The notes below the pieces were generated by a model that saw nothing but the letters and a program-made list of their open reading frames with translations, was not told the DNA's origin and did not search any database. From Pseudomonadota bacterium (GTDB lineage Bacteria > Desulfobacterota > Desulfobacteria > Desulfobacterales > Desulfobacteraceae), in contig JAHJLV010000042.1 in NCBI GenBank assembly GCA_018821535.1, forward strand, positions 1 to 37,771: 37,771 bases of DNA. Reading direction: 5' to 3'. Made by a program: the position numbers and the translations under genes. Shown here piece after piece: positions 1 to 6,809 of this stretch (the first letter of the stretch is position 1; each line of letters opens with the position of its first letter).

Positions 1-117
1 CATACTTTTGCTCCTTTTGTTTTTACGTGGTGGTTTAAATAAAAAGGAACTTTAAGTTTTGACCCAGCATTTTCAACCCCAGGAATAAAAATCCTGCTGG
101 TTTGCTGGAAAATGAAT
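1..117 (-). other. Leader and start codon of a gene leaving the window; possible IS end
   Basis: On the minus strand an ATG occupies positions 3-1, preceded by AAAAGGAG at a normal ribosome-binding distance, so a coding region starts at the window edge and runs out to the left. Only its start codon is inside. The roughly 110-base leader lies directly behind an exoprotein gene that stops early in an RHS-type region. The simplest reading is that this is the terminal segment of an insertion sequence whose transposase begins at position 3 and whose end lies near 110-130. I cannot see the other end, so neither the IS family nor the inverted repeat can be confirmed. A weak 5-bp stem (cagga/tcctg) sits at 81-97. 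Confidence 0.4.
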
Positions 118-3100
118 TTACAGAAAGACTTTTACACTATTCCCAGAAGGTGTCGATTCAATTATTTCTCTCAAAAAGTCATATTTATATTCAGGATCAA
201 CACCATATTTAAAATCATACGTTGTTCCGCAGGATAATTCTTTTTGAGCACTTAATCCATCTTCAGATTGTGTGAAATAAGTTTTATCACCTGCGGGATC
301 TGTGATTTCAGATATATATTCTCCTGACGAAGAATAATCATCTTTGTATGTTGTGGTATTCCCTTCACCTGTTGTGACCGCGCTGAAAATAGTACTATTT
401 TCATCAGTCAAACGACCAAACAGCCATTGTCCGCCGTTTTCATCATATGTTTCAGTGATCCTGCCGTTTGCATTATAAACATAATTATACGTATTTAAAT
501 TAGGCTCAATTTTTCTTGTTAGCAGCCCTCCTGTTGTATATAAAAAATTATATTCCCCAGCGTCAGGATTGGTAATACTTTTAAGATGATGATTAGAATC
601 AACGGATAACATTGTCACTATTTCATCAGGCGAAGTAATCGAAGTAGGTTTACCGTCAAGATCTCTATTGATGGTGGTTATATTTCCAAGCTGATCAGTA
701 ATGGAAATCAGGTATTCTTTATCCCCAAACGCCTGATAATCAAAAGCAAATAAAACTGTCCCAGTATCAAGATCAATAGTCTTTTGATGTTTCCCAGCAG
801 GGCTCATTATATAAGCAAGACCGTTTTGATCAGCGATGGGAATACTTTCAGAAAAACCAGGTATAATAAAATTTGATAAAGAATTCTCGATTTTGCGAAT
901 ACGACTGTTGCCAGAATCTAGGATATAGAGATCTCCCTGCGGATCAATATCAAGATCAAACGGTACAGATAAAAGAGCATTTACTGCTGGATATCCATCC
1001 CCACCATAACCTTGTGTTCCAGTTCCGGCTATGGTAGTTATAATGCCATTAGTATCTATTTTGCGTATACAGTTATTCCTAGAACTAAAATATAGATTGC
1101 CATAAGAATCAGATACTGCTCGAAATGGGTGATAAAGTCTTGCCTCCGTTGCCTTTCCTCCATCCCCACTATAACCTTGCGAACCAGTTCCGGCCACAAC
1201 AGTCACGATGCCGCTGGTATCCATCTTGTATATACGATTCACGCCTATGTCACAGATAAAAAGATTGCCCTGCTGGTCCACATTTAGACCAAATGGACTC
1301 GAAAACCCAGTTTTAACTGTGGTTATAATACCATTGGTATCTACCTTCCGGATACGACCTCGGTCAGCTTCTGAAAGATAAAGATTGCCTTGTTGATCGC
1401 AAGCAATACCAAAAGACCTTGAGAGAATTGCTTCGTTTGCAGGCACACCATCTTCACTAGTAGTTCCACCCCCTGCTATGGTAGTTATAATGCCATTAGT
1501 ATCAACTTTACGTATCCGAGAAGGCCTCTGTCTCGAATGATTGTATGGGTCAGCAATATATATATTGCCCTGTTGGTCAGAAGTAATTTCACTTGGATAA
1601 TTTAGCTGCGCTTGTATCGCCGGCCCGCCATCGCCACTATACCCTGGCCTCATATATTTTCCTGCAAAATCTGTAACAGTACCACTGGTATCTACTTTTA
1701 GCACATTACCAATATGATTATTAGCAATATAGAGATTGCCCTGTGGATCAATATGAAAACCATCAGGCGTCCATATACTATTTATAGGCATAGCCACCGT
1801 GTTAATTAAGTAAGCTTTGTTTTTTACCTTGCCACCGTCTCCTTTATAGAGAGTCGAAAAATCTCCTGTGTATATTTGATGTTGGGCAGAAATTGTCCAT
1901 CCTTGAGCAACATCTCCATGATCTGAAGGCCCCCCTTTTGCAAATTCTACTTTTTTTGAATTCCTTTGCCAAAATATAGTTTTCTGCCTGCCTACAACAT
2001 TAGTAGGAGAACCTCCTGTTTGAGCCCATGCTATTTGAAAATTTGATGAAGAAGTATAGTAAACAGAATTATACACAAACCCGATACTTATATTGGCTAA
2101 CATTGGAGTTTTTACTTCATTACCGTTAAGATCCATGCCATCCCATATAAAAGTTGCTTTTTGATTTGGTAAGGGATCTAAAATCCTTTCTGTTATAACA
2201 CCAGCTATTTCACATTTAACTATAATATGTTTTAAATTTGAAGGAACTGAACTGCCACTGACAGGTACATCAATAAGGGTTTTATAATCCTTCACTCTAT
2301 TAGAAGAATAATGAAGCGTCATGTCTGTTCCTGTAATCGGAATATCTTCATTCATAATTCGGCTTCTATTTTCTACATAAGAACCTGAATTGGTTTTGCA
2401 GTCTTCACATTTTTTATTATCAATGGAAAATATTTTTTGAGAATTTGGTTCCACAGCTCCGATAGGAGGGCCCCACGGCCAATTCATATCTCTTGGACTA
2501 AAATGGGACAGCGCTACACGCCAGAAAGTAGCACCGGGTTGATATCTCGTACTATCATCAAGACCGGTCACCTCGTCACGGAATGAACCGTTACCGTTAA
2601 GGTCATCAGGGACATTATCTCCAGTGGCATCAAGGGCGTCAACTATACCATCATTATCTGTATCAAGTAATCTTACAACGGCCCCGTTCTGAGTTCCTAT
2701 CCAGACACCTTTATCCCGATCATAATAGCCAACAGGAACAATTTCTCCTACTTCAAAGCCAAGGAAATTATCCACCCAGGTGATGACAGGCTTAGTAAAT
2801 CGAACCCTTTGAGTACCATCTACTGTGAGTTCTACACAATAGGTAAAGGCTGAAGTCGGTGGCAGGAAAGCGGGCATTGATTCAGGTGTGGTATATTCTG
2901 TTGCACGTGTTGTAATGGTGGTTAGTTCTTGAACATCGTTGCCATTTTCATCTACCAAAAAAGCCTGGTTGTCCCCTTGAAAAACCATAGAGCAGGAACG
3001 TGTGCCGGATTCGTCTGTGACCGGGGTGCTTTGGTGGGTAACAATAGTATCAGGATTGCCATCAAAAGTAAGAGTGGTTGAAACGGGGTCTTCAGTAATC

Positions 3101-5061
3101 ATCTGGATTGTTTCTGCGATAGCAAAATCATTCCAGGGAACACTTAACTGGCGGTGCGAAGTTATATAACCTTCTTTTTGATAGATGAGTTTAATGACGC
3201 CACCACCGTCTACAGGAATGGTAAATTGACCTTGTTCGTTTGTCTTGGCAGTGCCATATTCCGGGTGATTAAAGATAGTAATATTCACATCCATTATTGG
3301 ATTGTCTAAAATATCTTGAACGTGACCAGTAATCATTGCAAAGCGATTCGAATCATATGATCCCACTGTTGCATCTCCTGGAATCAAATCATTATATTGC
3401 TCACCAAAAGAACCTGCTGGTTGAGTTTCCGGCTTTCCTATTACTGAAACGACAACACTTTTGCTGGTAGATCCATCTGTACCCGTAACTGTTATCGTAT
3501 ACGTTGTAGTAAAATCGGGTGCAACAACGACAGAGCCTTCAACCGCAACGCTACCAATGCCAGGCTCTATAAAGGCTGTGTCACCATTTGTGGAACTCCA
3601 TGTTAGGGTTGATAGTTCTCCCTGGTTAATCATGGCCGGTGATGCTGTTAGATTAACTTGTGGTTTTAAGCTAACTGGTCCTATTGAAACGGTTAAATTA
3701 ATGGTTGACCCTTCCGTTATAAGCACCCCACCTTCTGGAGACTGGCTGATCACGGCATTAAGTGGCACACTATCACTATTGGCTGTTGTAATTGTCCCGA
3801 CCACAAGTCCGGTTGCTGTGATGGCAGATTCAGCATCGGATTGAGAAAAATTTGTCACTGAAGGAACTGTGAGCATACGCGGGGATACGGTTATCGATAC
3901 AGTGTCTGGCGCGCTATTTTCGGTGCCGTCATTTACAATGAGTTCAAGCTCATACCTTCCGCTAATATCAGCTACAAAAAACGGATTAACAGAAGAAGGA
4001 TCAGAAAAAGCAGCAATGCTTCCAGCCGGTTTTGAGACGAACGACCATTGATAGGACAAGGTGTCTCCATCAATATCATTAGAACCAGTGCCATCCAGCA
4101 CAACCGTTGATGTTCTGGTAACTTGCTGATCAGACCCTGCATTAGCTGCCGGGGGATCATTGATTGGATTAACTATAATGGAGATCGTTGCTGGTTCGGA
4201 ATCTATTTGGCCGTCATTAACTTTGAAGGTGAATGAATCCTCACCATTAAAGTTTTCATCAGGTGTATATATTAAATTGGGTGAAGTTCCACTCAAAGAG
4301 CCTGAAGAAGGACTGTTGAGAATTTCATAGGTTAATGGATCATTATCAATATCTGAACCGCCCAGGGTTATTGACAACTCATTATCTTCGTTTGTAGAAA
4401 TCGATTGGCTATTTGCAATTGGTGGTGAATTTTTCACTATAACTGAAATATGAGCTGTAGTTGACCCCCCCAATCCTGTTGCGGTAATTGTATAAGTTGT
4501 AGTTTTCGAAGGAAAAACTGCTACTGAACCATTCAGAGCCACCTCGCCAATGCCTGGTTCTATCATACAGGTTTCGGCGGTATTTGATGCCCAGGTTAAT
4601 AATGAGGACTGACCAAAAAAGAGCGAAGATGGCACTGCATTTAAAGAAACATCCGGTGGTGCAATATCTTGAATTATTTCAATTGTTATATAGCTTTCCG
4701 GTGAGCTTGCCAGTTCAACAGATATTGAATTGTCAGTGTTTAAAGGAATGTTTTGTTCCAGAAGATAGGTATTTTTGTTAAAATCACCAGGGCCAAAAAT
4801 CAGTTCTCCATTGACATAAACAGATGCACTGCTTACAGCATCAATTATTCGTTTTGTTCCGTTCCAGACTCCATTCTTCACAACCAGTTTCCCCTGGCCG
4901 GAAACTGCCAAAAAATTATCAGAATAATTATTTGGAGAGCCTGATGTCCGCAGATATTGTTTTGGACCAAAAACAGAAACCTCTCCTGCAAAAGAATCGC
5001 CGACAAGAAATCCAATAATTGTAAAAAGAATAAACAGTTCAAAAAACAAAAATTTTTTCAT
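118..5061 (-). CDS. Secreted multidomain Ig/cadherin/PASTA/NHL/RHS-type exoprotein, C-terminally truncated
   Basis: A 1647-residue protein beginning with an N-terminal signal peptide (residues 1 to about 25, ending SFAG). Visible modules in order: Ig-like (about 136-210), cadherin-like tandem repeat of the 'NEDN...FTFKVNDG' type (211-301), PKD/REJ-like (302-394), PASTA-like (396-463), a second Ig-like copy sharing the IEPGIG and TTTYTIT motifs with the first (466-543), a carboxypeptidase regulatory-like domain (575-655), a D/N-rich stretch near 800-830, an RHS-associated region with a CEDC motif, six NHL blades with D-Q-Q-G-N-L-Y cores (about 1095-1395), and the start of an RHS/YD-type region (1407-1647). 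The start is supported by AAAGGAAA about 8 bases upstream. RHS proteins normally continue with many YD repeats and a variable tip; this one stops just after TPSGNS, so it is probably truncated, perhaps by an insertion. The likely location is the cell surface or exterior, with an adhesion or toxin-carrier role inferred only from the family. Confidence 0.85.
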   Translation of the reverse strand: MKKFLFFELFILFTIIGFLVGDSFAGEVSVFGPKQYLRTSGSPNNYSDNFLAVSGQGKLVVKNGVWNGTKRIIDAVSSASVYVNGELIFGPGDFNKNTYLLEQNIPLNTDNSISVELASSPESYITIEIIQDIAPPDVSLNAVPSSLFFGQSSLLTWASNTAETCMIEPGIGEVALNGSVAVFPSKTTTYTITATGLGGSTTAHISVIVKNSPPIANSQSISTNEDNELSITLGGSDIDNDPLTYEILNSPSSGSLSGTSPNLIYTPDENFNGEDSFTFKVNDGQIDSEPATISIIVNPINDPPAANAGSDQQVTRTSTVVLDGTGSNDIDGDTLSYQWSFVSKPAGSIAAFSDPSSVNPFFVADISGRYELELIVNDGTENSAPDTVSITVSPRMLTVPSVTNFSQSDAESAITATGLVVGTITTANSDSVPLNAVISQSPEGGVLITEGSTINLTVSIGPVSLKPQVNLTASPAMINQGELSTLTWSSTNGDTAFIEPGIGSVAVEGSVVVAPDFTTTYTITVTGTDGSTSKSVVVSVIGKPETQPAGSFGEQYNDLIPGDATVGSYDSNRFAMITGHVQDILDNPIMDVNITIFNHPEYGTAKTNEQGQFTIPVDGGGVIKLIYQKEGYITSHRQLSVPWNDFAIAETIQMITEDPVSTTLTFDGNPDTIVTHQSTPVTDESGTRSCSMVFQGDNQAFLVDENGNDVQELTTITTRATEYTTPESMPAFLPPTSAFTYCVELTVDGTQRVRFTKPVITWVDNFLGFEVGEIVPVGYYDRDKGVWIGTQNGAVVRLLDTDNDGIVDALDATGDNVPDDLNGNGSFRDEVTGLDDSTRYQPGATFWRVALSHFSPRDMNWPWGPPIGAVEPNSQKIFSIDNKKCEDCKTNSGSYVENRSRIMNEDIPITGTDMTLHYSSNRVKDYKTLIDVPVSGSSVPSNLKHIIVKCEIAGVITERILDPLPNQKATFIWDGMDLNGNEVKTPMLANISIGFVYNSVYYTSSSNFQIAWAQTGGSPTNVVGRQKTIFWQRNSKKVEFAKGGPSDHGDVAQGWTISAQHQIYTGDFSTLYKGDGGKVKNKAYLINTVAMPINSIWTPDGFHIDPQGNLYIANNHIGNVLKVDTSGTVTDFAGKYMRPGYSGDGGPAIQAQLNYPSEITSDQQGNIYIADPYNHSRQRPSRIRKVDTNGIITTIAGGGTTSEDGVPANEAILSRSFGIACDQQGNLYLSEADRGRIRKVDTNGIITTVKTGFSSPFGLNVDQQGNLFICDIGVNRIYKMDTSGIVTVVAGTGSQGYSGDGGKATEARLYHPFRAVSDSYGNLYFSSRNNCIRKIDTNGIITTIAGTGTQGYGGDGYPAVNALLSVPFDLDIDPQGDLYILDSGNSRIRKIENSLSNFIIPGFSESIPIADQNGLAYIMSPAGKHQKTIDLDTGTVLFAFDYQAFGDKEYLISITDQLGNITTINRDLDGKPTSITSPDEIVTMLSVDSNHHLKSITNPDAGEYNFLYTTGGLLTRKIEPNLNTYNYVYNANGRITETYDENGGQWLFGRLTDENSTIFSAVTTGEGNTTTYKDDYSSSGEYISEITDPAGDKTYFTQSEDGLSAQKELSCGTTYDFKYGVDPEYKYDFLREIIESTPSGNSVKVFL

Positions 5062-5204
5062 AATAGGTTTCCTTTATTAAGCAATTCTTCAAACAGGTTA
5101 AATTTTTCTTTAATTTCCCAATTTACGAAAGAAGCAAAATATGGTCCAGGAAATCCCTGAAAGAAAATGAATGCCGTTCAGCATGGTTGATTTTCTAAGC
5201 AGCA

Positions 5205-5307
5205 TTAAGGTTTTTTCTTATGTTTATGTATGTTTCGGTATTTTTTTAATGAAAAGAAAATATATAATTATTGCAAGAAATAATTTTTCATATGAAAAAA
5301 CCCTTAA
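5205..5307. repeat. Interrupted inverted repeat, MITE-sized
   Basis: The left arm TTAAGGTTTTTTCTTATG (5205-5222) is matched by CATATGAAAAAACCCTTAA (5289-5307); the reverse complement of the second differs from the first by one inserted G and one substitution. The outermost bases of both arms are TTAA. The 66-base centre contains a second small hairpin, AATTATT/AATAATT, around 5266-5285. The total length of about 103 bases and the terminal arms would fit a miniature element. A regulatory structure in the divergent promoter region is the alternative. Confidence 0.5.
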
Positions 5308-5414
5308 CGGAAGGATCAAGAAATAGTACAAATATTTCACAATGTTGATAAAAAATTTCTTAGGGGTTTCCCTTATTTTTTCAATTATTGATTTATCTTT
5401 ATCTAAAAAATTAC

Positions 5415-5443
5415 TTTACACGCTTCTGAATTTTGATCACAAT
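5415..5443 (+). promoter_or_regulatory. Candidate sigma70-type promoter for the carrier-thiF pair
   Basis: TTTACA (5415-5420), a 17-base spacer and CACAAT (5438-5443) give an acceptable -35 and a poor -10. Transcription would start near 5450, which leaves a short leader to the ATG at 5466 and a more usual one to the ATG at 5502. This is pattern matching only. Confidence 0.28.
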
Positions 5444-5501
5444 ATTTTAAATAATTTTTCATACAATGGGAATCAAACATAAACCACCGGGTAATCTTAC
5501 A

Positions 5502-5732
5502 ATGATAACAGTGGAGCTTAAATTTTTTGTTACCCTGGCACCGTATATGCCGGAAAATGCCCATGCATTTTTAATTGAAGAAAACACCCGGGTGGATACC
5601 CTGATCAAAGATATAGGTATTCCGGATGATCTGGTGAAACTGATTTTTATCAATGGCCGAAAACAGGACAGCAGCTATCCGTTGAAACACGGAGATCGCC
5701 TTGGGCTTTTTCCGCCTGTGGGAGGTGGATAA
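5502..5732 (+). CDS. MoaD/ThiS-like beta-grasp sulfur carrier ending in GG
   Basis: A 76-residue ubiquitin-fold protein ending PPVGGG, the tail that is adenylated and thiocarboxylated in MoaD and ThiS. The body (MITVELKFF..., NGRKQD, GDRLGLFPP) fits the MoaD/ThiS superfamily, where the molybdopterin or tungstopterin dithiolene sulfur, or the thiazole sulfur, is delivered from the C-terminal glycine. The frame is open from an ATG at 5466, but that start has no ribosome-binding site and would add 12 residues not expected in the family; 5502 gives the usual length, although its own ribosome-binding site is weak too. Three bases separate it from the ThiF-like gene, so the two are a carrier/activating-enzyme pair. 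Proximity to an AOR suggests a role in tungsten or molybdenum cofactor supply. That link is inference. Confidence 0.85.
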   Translation: MITVELKFFVTLAPYMPENAHAFLIEENTRVDTLIKDIGIPDDLVKLIFINGRKQDSSYPLKHGDRLGLFPPVGGG

Positions 5733-5735
5733 CCC

Positions 5736-6443
5736 ATGACATCTTCAGTTTTCAATCATCGGTATGACCGAAACCGCGATACCTTGTCTTTAGAAAACCA
5801 GGACACACTTGCGGCAGCAACAGTTGCGATACTGGGGCTTGGGGGACTGGGCTGCGGTGTCTGCGAAATGCTGGCCAGAACTGGTGTGGGGCATCTGGTG
5901 CTGGTGGACAAAGACCGGTTTGAATCCAGCAATCTGAACCGCCAGCTTTTCTGTCAGGAACATCTGGTTGGACATCCCAAAGCCCTTGCAGCACAGTCAC
6001 GTGTCCAGGCCATTAATTCCCGGATCAAAGTCACTGCCAAAGTTGAAATCCTGGATGAGTCCAACCTGTATGAACGGATTAAAGACGCGGATGTGGTGAT
6101 GGACTGTCTTGACTCTATTTCCTTGCGATTTAAGGTCCAGGATGCAGCCAGAGTGGCAGGCGTTCCCATTGTTTCCGGTGCCATTGCCGGTGTGGCAGGC
6201 CAGGTGACCACGATTTTTCCTCAAGACAGGGGATATGAACTGATTTATGGGGAAAATGGCCGGGATCAATCTGAAGGCGTGGAAACACAGACCGGCAACA
6301 TCTCCTATTGCGCCCTGATGGTGGCGGCAATGCAGTCATCTGAATGTATCAAGATCCTTCTAAACCGGGGAAGTCTGCTGCGCAATCAATTATGGATTAC
6401 CCAGTTGTGGACCAACAGCTTTGAAATTATGGATCTTATCTGA
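5736..6443 (+). CDS. ThiF/MoeB/HesA-family carrier-activating adenylyltransferase
   Basis: A 235-residue E1-like enzyme that would adenylate the C-terminal glycine of the adjacent carrier. The nucleotide-binding loop GLGGLG is at residues 34-39, followed by LVDKD (56-60), the NLNRQ motif (66-70) and MDCLDS (122-127). The C-terminal part carries the helix expected for the family (residues 187-209). The paired CxxC zinc motifs of classical MoeB/ThiF are not visible, so this is a zinc-less variant of ThiF/TcdA-like type rather than a textbook MoeB. The start is supported by GGAGGTGG about 7 bases upstream, inside the 3' end of the carrier gene. Its stop codon overlaps the stop region of the convergent minus-strand gene by 8 bases. 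Confidence 0.88.
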   Translation: MTSSVFNHRYDRNRDTLSLENQDTLAAATVAILGLGGLGCGVCEMLARTGVGHLVLVDKDRFESSNLNRQLFCQEHLVGHPKALAAQSRVQAINSRIKVTAKVEILDESNLYERIKDADVVMDCLDSISLRFKVQDAARVAGVPIVSGAIAGVAGQVTTIFPQDRGYELIYGENGRDQSEGVETQTGNISYCALMVAAMQSSECIKILLNRGSLLRNQLWITQLWTNSFEIMDLI

Positions 6444-6723
6444 GTGTTGCGTTCTTGAATCCGAGCAGCACCCGGTAAGGGCCTGGCGTGCCCGGCGGAA
6501 CAAATGCCACCCGGTCATTGTCCTGGAGCACGGTATCAAATCCTGCCACTTTTCCGTTCAGCATCACCACTTCCACATCAGCGGGTGTAAGCTGCATCTG
6601 AGAGATCAGATCCCGTATTGATGTATCATCTGAGATCCTGACACGAACATTGCTGTACGCAATATTTTTTTTTTGCAGTTTTTTTTGCAGAAATGAAAAC
6701 GCATTAAAGGTAATGGTGGGCAT
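6436..6723 (-). CDS. MoaD-like beta-grasp protein without a GG tail (AOR-linked)
   Basis: A 95-residue protein from an ATG at 6723 (MPTITF...), with the beta-grasp signature SIRDLI, VVMLNGKV and DNDRVAFVPPGTPGPYRVLLG. The position of NGK and of the DRV-x-hydrophobic-PP segment matches MoaD/ThiS. However, the chain continues about 15 residues beyond the PPG and ends KNATLR, so it has no terminal GG for adenylation. It is the gene immediately downstream of the AOR and is probably co-transcribed with it. The frame is open upstream to a TTG at 6777, which has no ribosome-binding site; the ATG also lacks a strong one, so the start is uncertain. It may be a carrier that needs processing, or a structural partner of the AOR; the sequence does not say which. 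Confidence 0.72.
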   Translation of the reverse strand: MPTITFNAFSFLQKKLQKKNIAYSNVRVRISDDTSIRDLISQMQLTPADVEVVMLNGKVAGFDTVLQDNDRVAFVPPGTPGPYRVLLGFKNATLR

Positions 6724-6809
6724 TGGGGTTTTAACCGTTGTATTTTGAGGGTGACTTCCGGGCAGTGCAGCTATCAAAGCAGATACAAAGCCCGGAAGAT
6801 GATATACAA

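Larger units (their letters stand above)
5062..5501. other. AT-rich divergent intergenic region
   Basis: About 440 bases lie between the divergent starts of the exoprotein (minus) and the carrier/ThiF pair (plus). No convincing open reading frame is present. It holds a long interrupted inverted repeat (5205-5307) with a small AT hairpin inside it, and a weak plus-strand promoter candidate near 5415-5443. I see no tRNA, no riboswitch signature and no tandem repeat. Confidence 0.6.

Noticed and set aside
81..97. Short inverted repeat cagga/tcctg in the leader at the window edge
   Set aside because: Only five base pairs with a 7-base AT loop; too weak to call a terminator or a transposon end.
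3461..4051. Open frames on the plus strand inside the exoprotein gene
   Set aside because: They mirror the Ig-like and PASTA-coding repeats on the opposite strand and have no ribosome-binding sites or recognisable domains.
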